A stretch of 64,000 nucleotides of DNA from an uncultured Clostridia bacterium (lineage in GTDB: Bacteria > Bacillota > Clostridia > Christensenellales > UBA1242). Positions 31,901 to 40,242 of this stretch are shown here, one piece after another. Position 1 is the stretch's first letter. Each line of letters opens with the position of its first letter. The notes below the pieces were generated by a model. The model did not search any database. It was given only the letters and a program-made list of their open reading frames with translations, and had not been told where the DNA came from. Both the position numbers and the translations under genes were made by a program. The stretch is taken from assembly GCA_934777505.1 (NCBI GenBank), contig CAKVNM010000001.1:186001-250000 (forward strand). The letters are read 5' to 3'.

Positions 31901-34695
31901 ACGATAATATTTAGTCCGTTTTTAAACACAACATTTGTTTGAGTTGTAGAACTTGAAACTGATGAAATAATGTCAAAATGAATATTCTCAATTTTTTCAA
32001 TCAAATTGTCTTTGCTGAGCAAACTGTCAATGTCAAAGTCAATACTTTGGTCGAAAGTTCTGTTAATCCAGTTGATAATTTGTGGAATTTGCTCGTAAGC
32101 AACATGAAGTTTTAGACCCACAACATCAATATACACATCTTTGCCATCAAGATAAGCGTTGATATTTAGTCCCTTAAAGTTTGTGGAGATATAGCCAATC
32201 AACTTGTCTTGTTCGTAGGCAACTGAGTAGTCGATATTAAGATGATTGTCTTGCCCAAAAATATTGAGAGTTACATCAACATTACCGCTGATTGAAAGAT
32301 TTTTTAATGTGTTATAAACCGCTTTTGTGAGAGTTTTGAAGTCATGCAAGTTTGTGTAGCCTTGTTTTTCGGTTATGTTATAGTTCTCTCCACCACAAAT
32401 TGTGCCAGAAATCATGCTATTTTCAAATCTTGCTTGCAAATTAGAGTCCAAAACAAACACAAAATCTTTGTATGAAAGTGTAACCTCGTCTTCTTTTACA
32501 ATCACAGAAAGATTGTTCAAAATTGTGTCGATATCAAAGTAACCAAATACATCGTTAATGTTTATGTTTGCGAACTCGCATATATACTCTATCAAATCTT
32601 TTGCGTCATCAACTGAGCAGTAGAATTTTACGCCGTCAATGTTTGCGTAGACAGTGTTTTTCTCAAATTCGATAGTAATTTGCTTGTTCAAAATTGTAGT
32701 TTGAAGTTTTGCATAAATTTCGTTATCAATTAGTGCTAATTTGCCAATTACATTATAGCCTTTTACTGTAAAGTTCACATCAAACACTTTGTTAGAATTT
32801 GTGAATGTTTTGAAAGCATTAATAACAAACGAAGCAATGTCTGTAACATTTTGATAGTTACCGCTTGGCACATATTCAAATTGTTCATAAGGTACAACTT
32901 CTAGTTTGAAATCTAGTCCGCTACCGCTAAGAATAATTGCATCAACTTTGTTGTCTTGATTGCGTTCAAAGTGATAGTTAAAACTGCTTGCGCCACTTGC
33001 TAAAAGTTTTTTGATAATGTCAAGTGTGTTTGAAGACGAAGCCTTATCAATTAAGTCGTTTGACTTGATGTAGTCAACAAACTGGTCAAAAGTGCATTGA
33101 GCCTTCAAAATTTTGTCGATTTCAAGATAGAATTTGTCGTCAATAACGCTTAGAACAATGTTTCTATCAAGAACTTTAACATCAAGTTGAACTCTAATGC
33201 TTTCGTTAAAGTCGACTCTTAAAAGTCCGTGAATATTAATGCCGTTGATTGTTGTATCAAGGCTCATTGCAAAGCGTCTGTCTTGCGAAAATTGTTTGTA
33301 GAACAAATTGAACATTGGCTCTTTTGAAATATCAGTGTAGTCGCTCTTTACAATCTGCTCTTTTTGGATTTCTTCTTGCAAAGTGATATTAACGCTTACG
33401 GTGTCTTTGTAGTAAGCGTTAATTGTGTCGAAATCCCCATTTTTTATGTTGATATTAACGCCAAAATCATCAGTAATCAAACTTAGTCCGTTTTGGTCAA
33501 TTTTAAGGTTATCGGCATAGTGTAGCATTTGTGCAATAGAACTAACATCTATGCTGTTTGCAAGGTTTCCAAGGTCTAGGTCTGGAAGTTCAATTCCAAA
33601 CTTGTTGGCATAATATTTTACATTTTCAATCAACTCGTTAAGGTCAAAATTACTTGCAAAATAGTACTTGCTGTTGCCGTAGTTTATGTACACCACTCCG
33701 TTTTGATAAACAAGCATTGCGTTGTTATCAAACAGTTCGGTTTTTATGTAAACATCAAGGTTGTTTAGGTCGCTAAAATCAACAGAGTAATCTGCCAAAA
33801 GATTGTATGACGCAATATTAAGGTTAATTTTCCCAAAAATCTTGCCTTTGTTGATAACTTTGTCGGAACTTTCCAAAAATTTTGTAATACCCGTAAAATT
33901 GGAGATTTCGTCTTTGTTTTCAGGCTCTTTTATCTCCACTTTTTCTGGTTTTAAATTTGCAACAACACCCGCTTTTACGGTTGTTCCGCTAACATTTATG
34001 TTATCTAAATTGATATTTTTTAAAACATAGTCGTTGTCAGTATAAATTTCAACTGTTCCAAAAGATTCAATGCTAAGAATTAGTTTTTTGCCGTCTTCAA
34101 GGTCTGTTTCGGTGATTTGACTAGCCAAAGTAGCAATCATTGATGGGTCAAAAGAAAATCCCGAAAGGTCTGGAAGCGAAATGTTTAGTCCAAGTTTTTG
34201 CAAAATTCCAAAACTCATAACCGAGTTGATATCTTCTATCACACTATCGGTGTAAATTTTGAACTTCATGTCGCCAAAATTGGCATAAATCACGCCGTCA
34301 AGATAACTGATTTTATAAGCAACTTCTTGATTGGAAAACTTGATGCTTCCTTGCGCTTGCACCTTTAATGCGTCAATCGAAAACGAACTGTTTGCACTGC
34401 TTTCGTCTGCCATATTCAAAAATATGTCAGTGTTAACATCAACAGGAGTGCTGGACGACTGTGGAACAAGTTGCAAATTCATTGCGAGATTTGCATTGCT
34501 TGAACCAAGCAAATTGTTGATAACTTTTGATAAAGAGTTGTCGTCATCAATATTTTCTTCTTGATTTGGGGTGTTATCAGGTGTGCGAGTTATGAAAAAC
34601 AAACCCACTTTGAAGCCCGCCGTGAGTGACACGACAGCCAAAAATGCGCCAACATATAACACAAACTTTTTTAAGAATTTTTTAAAATTTATCAT
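28927..34695 (-). CDS. Giant surface protein with seven repeated domains and C-terminal Flg_new/InlB-type repeats
   Basis: 1922 residues, exported or membrane-anchored by an N-terminal hydrophobic segment (about 12-35) without a lipobox. The body is a run of about seven divergent units of 170-260 residues, each with a beta-rich motif like GVIYANFGDMKFKI. These motifs lie near residues 132, 333, 515, 682, 855, 1043 and 1307, often after a linker such as DYTEFTGVIENFYNL or GYTNLHDFKTLTKAVY. From about residue 1560 follow Listeria-Bacteroides (Flg_new/InlB B) repeats, recognisable from FDGWFYDE...TTLFAKWK and FDGWYTSNGDKF...ITLYARWI. No LPXTG sorting signal is seen. Probably an adhesin or envelope organiser. 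The partner gene upstream ends only eight bases away. Confidence 0.8.
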   Translation of the reverse strand: MINFKKFLKKFVLYVGAFLAVVSLTAGFKVGLFFITRTPDNTPNQEENIDDDNSLSKVINNLLGSSNANLAMNLQLVPQSSSTPVDVNTDIFLNMADESSANSSFSIDALKVQAQGSIKFSNQEVAYKISYLDGVIYANFGDMKFKIYTDSVIEDINSVMSFGILQKLGLNISLPDLSGFSFDPSMIATLASQITETDLEDGKKLILSIESFGTVEIYTDNDYVLKNINLDNINVSGTTVKAGVVANLKPEKVEIKEPENKDEISNFTGITKFLESSDKVINKGKIFGKINLNIASYNLLADYSVDFSDLNNLDVYIKTELFDNNAMLVYQNGVVYINYGNSKYYFASNFDLNELIENVKYYANKFGIELPDLDLGNLANSIDVSSIAQMLHYADNLKIDQNGLSLITDDFGVNINIKNGDFDTINAYYKDTVSVNITLQEEIQKEQIVKSDYTDISKEPMFNLFYKQFSQDRRFAMSLDTTINGINIHGLLRVDFNESIRVQLDVKVLDRNIVLSVIDDKFYLEIDKILKAQCTFDQFVDYIKSNDLIDKASSSNTLDIIKKLLASGASSFNYHFERNQDNKVDAIILSGSGLDFKLEVVPYEQFEYVPSGNYQNVTDIASFVINAFKTFTNSNKVFDVNFTVKGYNVIGKLALIDNEIYAKLQTTILNKQITIEFEKNTVYANIDGVKFYCSVDDAKDLIEYICEFANININDVFGYFDIDTILNNLSVIVKEDEVTLSYKDFVFVLDSNLQARFENSMISGTICGGENYNITEKQGYTNLHDFKTLTKAVYNTLKNLSISGNVDVTLNIFGQDNHLNIDYSVAYEQDKLIGYISTNFKGLNINAYLDGKDVYIDVVGLKLHVAYEQIPQIINWINRTFDQSIDFDIDSLLSKDNLIEKIENIHFDIISSVSSSTTQTNVVFKNGLNIIVNFDDYIRKVEFVQDSRKATLTCTNFDKINLDNLNRLEFRDYTEFTGVIENFYNLVKSKQYDIFTNVYKYKNGELTNKIDVTSSIDVTSALNAFVDIKGLAEQITVNYENKALYFSYGGEKGLKISIQENALQEILSIVCGALNIDVSSIPLLNDFLTKPDIDTSNLETILPKLDLGNPLDMLEYIEKFDITDSYFAITIKGEKLGGYANGKDITIRAYYSNKKITILEVNNFFTNAQNNEYVNVLVKLNDFASVKPVTNKEKFIDLSNSKDLIKAFVNTSNLFDYHISGKVKLNINIGIKFDAVTINVDARIKKQVTKYSEYDETLGQFVSKEKTSVYGMVELSNYPLIAGVNNSNTNGGLSRKRAITLYFKDGYIYLSTLDAKTSFYDELQRVTKITPKYLTENLKYYMQYLLGFTDSIQSKINEAIDKSQAYEGETDYSNIILSYVRTGNSHEIVVNLAELAHNSDIGSLTVVITTLNNDSTQNKDYLYRLDLDLKLLNDMIAISTDRSSDSQALFLQDIGKQVDMSSADSFIIMYDEVNKLGLDGEYEKQGNKPWKQANTGSSEIRLMSQGNLVQTLSGNIASQVSLPVLQNIVKDDGVTYQEFAFDGWFYDETYLERFTSNVFPRYNTTLFAKWKALDPKTYVTISFVSGVDGLTLDSITRFAGDEFVLPVCSNIETAIDENTSSLKIFDGWYTSNGDKFIDNILPNQSITLYARWIEKITKTFNLEIYHAGEKVYQGKVVANEEFIFPTQPYFLDTTKYYTTENFDENSLVTNFVVSSNSIWYARNIFKINVVSAYTKKDGEQSLTTQNLYEKSSVNLPQYANFTVDHGSYFTEYTFAGYKMTGSDAIILDATAVSPAFDCDYIAVWEVVDYCMVTFDPTAWTNPAWWTISSWIAYISNSNVSNTQNNQIKVVKDSTIDLTAYKATCTYRYSTKLINKKYNFETACWATQTVNLYDSAAGSQKYDGPTTMVITSNTTLYPVWKHI

Positions 34696-34703
34696 TATTT
34701 TTC

Positions 34704-35636
34704 TTACCTGATTTCAATATTATCATAGTGGAACTCGTTTTTGTATAGACCAGTCGCCTGCACTGTGAGTCCTACATTGATTTTGTATGATTCGTTGATG
34801 TAGATATTTTGGAAATTCATATTTTCATCAACTTCAAATCTTAATTCAAGACTTGTAAACTTTGGATAACCAAAACCACTCATGTAGTTCATTTTTTTAA
34901 CATAATTCAAAACGGAATATTTGTTGTCTAGTTTGATTGTAAAACTATATAGCCCATTAGTTTTGCCGTTTGAACTTTCGCTAAGCACTGTTTTTGACGA
35001 AACAATGTAGTCGATAGGGTTGTCCGCACTGCAACCAACCATTTCTTCATATTCTTGGGCGGTTCTGTAATCTTGTCCACTGCTAGACGGAAACAACTTC
35101 CACTGAGTATCTTCCACTCCCGTTCCTTCATAGCAATAAAACTTGTCTTCGCCAAAAGTAAACTCGGTTTTTTTGATAACTTGCTTCATGCCCGTGCTGT
35201 AATAGTCAAAATAGCCTTTGCCGTTATATTTATATCTATATCCAAACAAATCTTGAGCCATGCCAGCGGCAACAACTTTGCCACGCTCTTCGCCGTCATA
35301 ACCTTTTGTGTAGACCGAGTAGTTTTCGGTGTTTTTTAGGTTATACTCAGCAACGCAGAAAATTTGTGTTGGAGTTAATAATGCAATATTCTTTGTTTTC
35401 CAGAGTGCGATGTTTTCTTCTTTTTCCATATAGTCTTTGGCGGAATAACCCGTTGGGTCGAAAGCATCAATTTCGTTGATAATCATATCACCAACAACCC
35501 AGCCACCCAAAACCGCAACCAGCGTCATGATTGTGCCAAGAACTATGTTTAAAATTAACTTTGATTTTTTTGGTTTTTGTAAATTTATATCAGCAGTGGG
35601 AAAATCATCGCAATTTTCGTTTAATTTTTCTTCCAC
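34704..35636 (-). CDS. Membrane-anchored exported protein, partner of the giant protein
   Basis: 311 residues, not recognised. A polar Asn/Lys-rich N-terminus is followed by one membrane helix (about 27-49) and an outer beta-rich domain of about 260 residues. Its C-terminal part (SLELRFEVDENMNFQNIYINESYKINV) recalls the beta units of the neighbouring giant protein. I prefer the GTG start at 35636, which has AAGGAG nine bases upstream, over upstream ATG or longer starts lacking a usable site. It is the first gene of a two-gene operon with the giant protein gene (eight-base gap), so the two products probably meet at the cell surface. Confidence 0.72.
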   Translation of the reverse strand: MEEKLNENCDDFPTADINLQKPKKSKLILNIVLGTIMTLVAVLGGWVVGDMIINEIDAFDPTGYSAKDYMEKEENIALWKTKNIALLTPTQIFCVAEYNLKNTENYSVYTKGYDGEERGKVVAAGMAQDLFGYRYKYNGKGYFDYYSTGMKQVIKKTEFTFGEDKFYCYEGTGVEDTQWKLFPSSSGQDYRTAQEYEEMVGCSADNPIDYIVSSKTVLSESSNGKTNGLYSFTIKLDNKYSVLNYVKKMNYMSGFGYPKFTSLELRFEVDENMNFQNIYINESYKINVGLTVQATGLYKNEFHYDNIEIR

Positions 35637-35809
35637 TTGTTTTTTCTCCTTGATTTGATGAGTGACAGCACACATCCTTTTTATTGTACCATAAACAATT
35701 ACTAATTGCACTATATTTTGGAAAAATTTTGTAGATTTATTAAATAATATTTAATAATTATTACTTTTACATGATTTTTAGCATGAATTTTTCTTTTTTG
35801 CATAAAAAA

Positions 35810-35827
35810 TAGGCTAAAACTAGCCTA
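35810..35827 (-). terminator. Terminator of the small membrane-protein cluster
   Basis: TAGGCTA / TAGCCTA arms around a four-base loop are followed by a T-run on the minus strand, just past the stop at 35847. Confidence 0.8.
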
Positions 35828-35846
35828 CTTTTGTTTAAAAATTTTG

Positions 35847-36326
35847 TTAAGCCTGCTTTAATTTATCTCGCACATTATCGATCGCGATAATCAAACTAAC
35901 AATAAATGCTGGGTCTTGACCGTCATTTATCTCCACTTCAAAATTGTCCGCAAGTGACAAAATGTTTGATTTTACCGAGCCAACCTGCTCGCTGTTTACG
36001 ATAATTTTGTAGCCACCAAGCGTAAAGCCGTCAATCGCAATTTGGTCGCCATACCCCAAGATGTCGAACCCGCTTTTAAAGGCTCTACTCTTTACCCTGG
36101 CAATCTTGTGTTTGTTTGCGTCCAAAACAAAACTGGAACGAGTCCAAAAATTCCAAAATTTGTTTTTTACGATGTAAAGCAACTTTCCGTCCATGTCGTA
36201 AATTTTCTTTTTACGAGTTATGCTAAAAACTTTGCCTTTAACTTTAAAAATGTCGTTGTTGTTTTCGTCATATACTCTTGAACTACCGCCGATTGACGCA
36301 ACTTTGTTTTTTACAAAAAATTTCAT
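35847..36326 (-). CDS. LURP-one-related (YxjI-like) tubby-fold protein
   Basis: 159 residues of the LURP-one-related family, which has a tubby-like beta barrel with a central helix. Seen are repeated short strands such as VYDENNNDIFKVKGKVFS, IYDMDGKLLYIVKNK and FVLDANKHKIARVKSR, and the C-terminal hydrophobic helix DPAFIVSLIIAID. The family may bind lipids or membranes; its bacterial role is unknown. AGGTAGGTG precedes the ATG at 36326. The stop of the upstream gene is six bases away, so it is the third gene of a three-gene operon of small envelope proteins. Confidence 0.82.
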   Translation of the reverse strand: MKFFVKNKVASIGGSSRVYDENNNDIFKVKGKVFSITRKKKIYDMDGKLLYIVKNKFWNFWTRSSFVLDANKHKIARVKSRAFKSGFDILGYGDQIAIDGFTLGGYKIIVNSEQVGSVKSNILSLADNFEVEINDGQDPAFIVSLIIAIDNVRDKLKQA

Positions 36327-36332
36327 ACACAC

Positions 36333-36836
36333 CTACCTTATAACCAAAACTAAAATTATAGCCATAACAAGCAAAATCCACGAAATTAAATACGAAATTT
36401 TTAGCCATTTTTTACGCTTTTTTGCCACCAAATCTTCGGTGTACTCATTGGCTATTTCTTCGATATTTGCTTCTTTTAATGGCGAGATTGCTTTTTGCTT
36501 GTCTTGTGGAAGATTGAATTTTAACGCCACATTGTTTTCACCATCCGCAAGATTAATCTTTGCTTTGTAAGTAACCAAAAAATGAGATTTTGCCAACCTT
36601 GGATTTAATATTCCAAACAGCGAAATTATAAAAAACGCCATTTGAACAAACCACCAACATGGTCCTTTAATTTCCAAAATATTCTCGACTTCTAGCATAA
36701 CTGAATCGTTCTCGGTTTCGTGCGTAAGTTCGATTGCTTCGTACTTGTTTTTCCTGTAAGGCACAACCTTTCCGTCAAGTTTTACAATCGGTTTCAAAGT
36801 CATTCCGCCTTGCAGTCTAAGGTTTAACTTTTTCAC
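36333..36836 (-). CDS. Unrecognised two-helix membrane protein
   Basis: 167 residues, starting with GTG that overlaps the stop of the upstream gene by four bases (GTGA). An N-terminal beta-rich region of about 60 residues (GGMTLKPIVKLDGKVVPY), one helix at about 62-80, a second charged beta-like segment, and a final helix at 147-166 are visible. The arrangement recalls cytosolic or surface domains alternating with membrane anchors. I cannot name a family. Confidence 0.68.
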   Translation of the reverse strand: MKKLNLRLQGGMTLKPIVKLDGKVVPYRKNKYEAIELTHETENDSVMLEVENILEIKGPCWWFVQMAFFIISLFGILNPRLAKSHFLVTYKAKINLADGENNVALKFNLPQDKQKAISPLKEANIEEIANEYTEDLVAKKRKKWLKISYLISWILLVMAIILVLVIR

Positions 36837-37264
36837 TTGCCCACACCCCCTAAAAAGAATATAAGTCCAAAAATTACAGTCAGTGCTAGTATTACACTAG
36901 AAAAGACTATTCTTGTTACCGACTTGTTTTCCTTTTGTATGCAAAGCAAAATTAGCGAAACAAGCGATGTTGCAAAAGTTATTCCAAACAAATATGGGAA
37001 TGCTCCGCACGCCTTTGTTGTGATTGCAATCATGCTGTCACCGGCATTAAAAAGGCTTGGAATGAACTCTGGATTGGAATAGAGTACTATTCCAAGCGTA
37101 AAAATTACCGCAAAAAAAGTAATGATAAATGCTAAGCCATAGTAGAATGCAGAAAGTGCTGTTGCAAGTAAAATAATCAGCATCAAACAAACGCCGAGTA
37201 ACGAATAGTTGGACATGATTTTGCCAAGGTGTGAAACATAAATGTTCACATATTGCTTTTTCAT
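36833..37264 (-). CDS. Unrecognised four-helix membrane protein
   Basis: 143 residues, nearly all hydrophobic, with about four membrane helices (20-43, 45-62, 87-108, 118-138). No known family seen. The ATG at 37264 is preceded by GGGAGAG; the TTG one codon earlier is less likely. First gene of the operon that continues with the two-helix protein and the LURP-one protein, linked by overlapping or touching ends, so these three probably act together in the membrane. Confidence 0.7.
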   Translation of the reverse strand: MKKQYVNIYVSHLGKIMSNYSLLGVCLMLIILLATALSAFYYGLAFIITFFAVIFTLGIVLYSNPEFIPSLFNAGDSMIAITTKACGAFPYLFGITFATSLVSLILLCIQKENKSVTRIVFSSVILALTVIFGLIFFLGGVGK

Positions 37265-37404
37265 CAAATCTCTCCCTATAATTAATATACTATATTTTGC
37301 TCATTTTTGCAAATGTTTGAAAGTACTAATTTTGTCGTAGAGTTTTTAAGTATTAACGAGTGAACATATTTTTTGATTTTAGCACTTCAAATGTCGAAAT
37401 ATTG

Positions 37405-37941
37405 CTACTTTAAAAAATGTTTTGTTTCAAAAAAATCTGTGTTTTGGATATCAACAAATTCAACCTTATCTTTGATTACAAACCAATTTTCATCTGTGAA
37501 TGCCGTGTTAGAAATTTTCTCCACATTTTGCTTTACATAAGTTGCGTGAGCAATGGCTAAGATATTTCCGTTTTGGTCTTCAACAAAGCCTTCCGTTTCA
37601 AAAAACATACGGGTGTTTTTTATAATTTTTCCAACAACTTTGATTGGTTCATTGAGTGGCACTGGTTTTTTGAATTTTACTTCAAGCGAAGCGGTGACTC
37701 CAAAGGTTTCTGGCTCTAAAATTGTTATTGCTCTGCCTATAATTTCGTCAAGCAAAGCACTTATAATTCCGCCATGCATACGATTTGGATAACTTTGATG
37801 ACATTCCTTGCCCGTTGTAAGTCCAACCACCATTCCGTTTTCAAGTTCGTAAATTTGGGCGTTGAGCGAAATTGGATTTTTAACGCCACACACTGCACAG
37901 TCATTGGAATTATGTTGTTTTTTTAATACTCTTAGTTTCAT
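37405..37941 (-). CDS. Hotdog-fold thioesterase, PaaI/YigI-like
   Basis: 178 residues with a 4HBT hotdog domain. The motif PNRMHGGIISALLDEIIGRAI is typical of acyl-CoA thioesterases of the PaaI type (H and G before the long helix, D/E in it). The strands FGVTASLEVKFKKPVPLNEPIKVVGKI follow the helix. The N-terminus has two cysteines in CAVCGVKN. It probably cleaves an acyl-CoA or acyl-ACP thioester; substrate unknown. AGGAGAAAATC precedes the ATG. It stands between two hairpins and is likely transcribed alone. Confidence 0.85.
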   Translation of the reverse strand: MKLRVLKKQHNSNDCAVCGVKNPISLNAQIYELENGMVVGLTTGKECHQSYPNRMHGGIISALLDEIIGRAITILEPETFGVTASLEVKFKKPVPLNEPIKVVGKIIKNTRMFFETEGFVEDQNGNILAIAHATYVKQNVEKISNTAFTDENWFVIKDKVEFVDIQNTDFFETKHFLK

Positions 37942-37958
37942 GATTTTCTCCTGTTAAA

Positions 37959-37986
37959 AATAACTCAAAAACTAATTTGAGTTATT
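37959..37986 (-). terminator. Terminator upstream of the thioesterase gene
   Basis: A perfect 11-bp stem (AATAACTCAAA / TTTGAGTTATT) with a six-base loop is followed by a T-run on the minus strand. It closes the transcript of the membrane protein gene at 37995. Confidence 0.82.
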
Positions 37987-37994
37987 GATTTTTA

Positions 37995-38627
37995 TTAATT
38001 TTTTTTGTTTTGATTGTCTTTATTTTCGTCCTTATTCTCATCTTTGTTTTGCGTAGGAGTTTCTACTTTAACTGGTTCTATTTTTTGAACATTGATATCG
38101 CCAACATTAACTTGCACATGACCATCGTTTTGCTCGATTTTTTCCAGTCCAGATTTCAAAACCACGGAAACGATTAAGTATATAACTCCAAGCGTAAAGC
38201 CTGAATAATCAACCAAACTTGTTTCAACAATTGCCAAAGTTAGTATTAGTTCACAAACAAATCCAACGCCAAGTGGAACAAAAATTTGAATTAATCCAAG
38301 GTTCCACATCTTTTTAATAACATCTTTGTTGTATAGTGTTCCCTTTTCAAGTTCAAACTTGTAGAATTTTACATTGTAAAAACTAAGAACAATCGTGCTA
38401 ACGCACTCAATTGTTAACACTGCGCAAGTCCAAACAATCGTTTTGTGGTCGACAGTTACGCCTGCTTGCGAAAAAATTTCCTGAATTTCTGCACTATTAC
38501 CAGTAACTGCAAAAGCAATAGTCGTAACCAAAAGCATTACTGCTCCAACAATGCTTACATAAAACACAATCATTGCTAGGATTTTAAAAACTTTTGACAT
38601 TTTTTGAACTCTGTTTGTGCTACTCAT
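37995..38627 (-). CDS. Unrecognised four-helix membrane protein with charged tail
   Basis: 210 residues with about four membrane helices (14-40, 65-82, 108-130, 140-160). The last 45 residues are charged and end in a low-complexity run of Lys, Asp, Glu and Asn (NKDENKDENKDNQNKK). The plan resembles DUF2975-like membrane proteins, but I cannot confirm it. The upstream gene ends 56 bases away in the same direction, so they may share a transcript. Confidence 0.68.
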   Translation of the reverse strand: MSSTNRVQKMSKVFKILAMIVFYVSIVGAVMLLVTTIAFAVTGNSAEIQEIFSQAGVTVDHKTIVWTCAVLTIECVSTIVLSFYNVKFYKFELEKGTLYNKDVIKKMWNLGLIQIFVPLGVGFVCELILTLAIVETSLVDYSGFTLGVIYLIVSVVLKSGLEKIEQNDGHVQVNVGDINVQKIEPVKVETPTQNKDENKDENKDNQNKKN

Positions 38628-38683
38628 TTTAAATTACTCTCCCAAATAATATAATGCCAATCAAAAGCAAAAATTCATAAAAT

Positions 38684-39346
38684 TTATGTTCGCTCTTTGT
38701 TGATAAGTTCGTCTTCGGCGCCGTCGTCTTGACTATACACTTCGCTTATATAATTCTCCACTTTTTCAAGAGAGTTTGCCATGTTTTGAGTACCCATTTG
38801 AACTCTTGTCATTCTCTCTAACTTTTTAATTAATCTTGGTCTGTTGTATCTTTGAATTAAAATTGATGGAATGTTCATAACTCCATACACCACTGCTACT
38901 GGAAGCGTCATGGTCAAAAAGCCGTGCCACAAAAGTCCAAAAACAGAAAAACCCAAAGCGGAAATCATGCAAAACACATGAGTCATAGAGCCCAAGCAGG
39001 TTTCCACAATAAATCTTTCGATATATTCTGGATTGTTTGGGTCATAAAGTTTGGCTTTGCTAAAATTAACCGTTTTGCCAAGTTCTGGAATTTTGTCTTT
39101 CCAATCACGAATACCAATATCTTTGTAAAATCTTGATTCTCTTTCGCTAACATAGTAAATTTTTTTATGATAGTCAAACCATTTTCGTGGAAGAAGCCTA
39201 ATGATAATATCAACAAAAAGTGATGGAATTAGCACTACCGCAAACGATAGTAGCAGGTATAAAAATGTCGTAAAACTAAGGTTAAACGCTAGGTTCAGCC
39301 CACAAATTAATGCAATATTGGTGTACAGAAAAATCCAGTAGAACAT
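38684..39346 (-). CDS. CrtO-like acyltransferase family membrane protein
   Basis: 220 residues with about four membrane helices. The segment RDWKDKIPELG, then ERFIVETCLGSMTHVFC and NIPSILIQRYNRPRL, match the pattern of Staphylococcus CrtO (KWKHKI, MIIETKRAELIHW, NVPIIIVQRYNRPRL), the glycosyl-4,4'-diaponeurosporenoate acyltransferase of staphyloxanthin synthesis. No carotenoid gene lies near, so the true acyl acceptor is probably another glycolipid. The ATG at 39346 follows AAGGAG; a longer reading frame to 39394 lacks a site. The C-terminus is charged. Confidence 0.75.
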   Translation of the reverse strand: MFYWIFLYTNIALICGLNLAFNLSFTTFLYLLLSFAVVLIPSLFVDIIIRLLPRKWFDYHKKIYYVSERESRFYKDIGIRDWKDKIPELGKTVNFSKAKLYDPNNPEYIERFIVETCLGSMTHVFCMISALGFSVFGLLWHGFLTMTLPVAVVYGVMNIPSILIQRYNRPRLIKKLERMTRVQMGTQNMANSLEKVENYISEVYSQDDGAEDELINKERT

Positions 39347-39398
39347 TTTTACTCCTTGATTTTTATCATCAGTAATGATTGACTTTTTTAACAAATTA

Positions 39399-39436
39399 AA
39401 AACCCTTTACTGTGCCATATTCACATAAAGGGTTTT
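39399..39436 (-). terminator. Terminator of the tRNA-Thr gene
   Basis: The 11-bp arms AAAACCCTTTA / TAAAGGGTTTT enclose a 16-base loop that can pair inside itself (GTG...CAC). A T-run follows on the minus strand. Confidence 0.85.
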
Positions 39437-39443
39437 GTAGTCA

Positions 39444-39519
39444 TGGAGCTAATAACGGGAATCGAACCCGTGACCTCCACCTTACCAAGGTGGTGCTCTA
39501 CCGACTGAGCCATATTAGC
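39444..39519 (-). tRNA. tRNA-Thr (anticodon GGT)
   Basis: A full cloverleaf is visible: acceptor stem GCTAATA / TATTAGC, D arm with GGCTCAGTCGGTAGAGC, anticodon arm CCACC TTGGTAA GGTGG giving anticodon GGT, T arm with GGTTCGATTCC, and an encoded CCA end. It reads ACC and ACU codons. It stands alone between the CrtO-like gene and the divergent marR gene, followed by a terminator. Confidence 0.97.
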
Positions 39520-39726
39520 AAAATATTAACGCTTTTAAAACTACAAAACTCTCCATTTTTGGCGGGTAACGATAAAGTTTTTAAAAGAATTATCTTGATA
39601 ACATATTAATGTTACAATACTTGAATATAAATGTCAAGAAATAATTAAATTTTTAGAAAAAACTTGCGATTTTGATGTCAAAATTTTAAAGATAGTTTGA
39701 TATTCAAAGTATTTTTAGCAAATTTC

Positions 39727-39755
39727 TTGACTATATTTATATAAAGTAGTATGCT
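39727..39755 (+). promoter_or_regulatory. Sigma-A promoter of marR-degV
   Basis: TTGACT (39727-39732) and TATGCT (39750-39755) are separated by 17 bp. The start point would be near 39762, past the upstream ATG at 39761, which supports the downstream start at 39794. Confidence 0.8.
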
Positions 39756-39793
39756 TTATAATGTTTAAATTAAACTTTAAAAACAAGGAAGAC

Positions 39794-40231
39794 ATGGACA
39801 GTTCAAAAGAAATATTAAATGACGCTTTGGTGGGACTTTTTAATCAAGTGTTATTAAAAGAAGAAAGTTATATGAAGTCCAAAATGACTTCTTCCCTAAC
39901 CCTAAACAATGTGCATATTTTGGAAGCAGTGAACAGTTTTGAAAACTGTTGCACTATGAGCGAACTCGCGGGCAAACTCAGGGTTACGGTTAGTACTCTT
40001 AGCACAAACATAAAAAAACTTATTGATAACAACTACCTACTAAAAAGACAAAGCAAGGCAGACAAACGAGTTTTTTATGTTAAACTAACCCCAAAAGGCA
40101 ACAAAATTTTAAAAATACACGAAGAATATCACAAAAAAATGATTGATTTGATTGCAACTAACTTATCTAACAAGGAAACAGCCGATTTGATTGATTTGCT
40201 ATCAAAAATCAAATACTTTTTTAGCGAATAA
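39794..40231 (+). CDS. MarR family transcriptional regulator
   Basis: 145-residue winged-helix regulator. The recognition helix lies in MSELAGKLRVTVSTLSTNIKKL, and the wing in LLKRQSKADKRVFYVKLTPKGNKIL, a typical MarR pattern. I start at the ATG at 39794 because AAGGA precedes it and the promoter rules out the ATG at 39761. It is followed after eleven bases by a degV gene. In related Firmicutes MarR-type FabT controls fatty acid genes, so control by fatty acid status is a reasonable guess. Confidence 0.9.
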   Translation: MDSSKEILNDALVGLFNQVLLKEESYMKSKMTSSLTLNNVHILEAVNSFENCCTMSELAGKLRVTVSTLSTNIKKLIDNNYLLKRQSKADKRVFYVKLTPKGNKILKIHEEYHKKMIDLIATNLSNKETADLIDLLSKIKYFFSE

Positions 40232-40242
40232 TAGGAGATTAT

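Noticed and set aside
39761..39793. Upstream ATG of the MarR gene
   Set aside because: The promoter -10 box ends at 39755, so this ATG falls on the expected transcription start and has no ribosome binding site.
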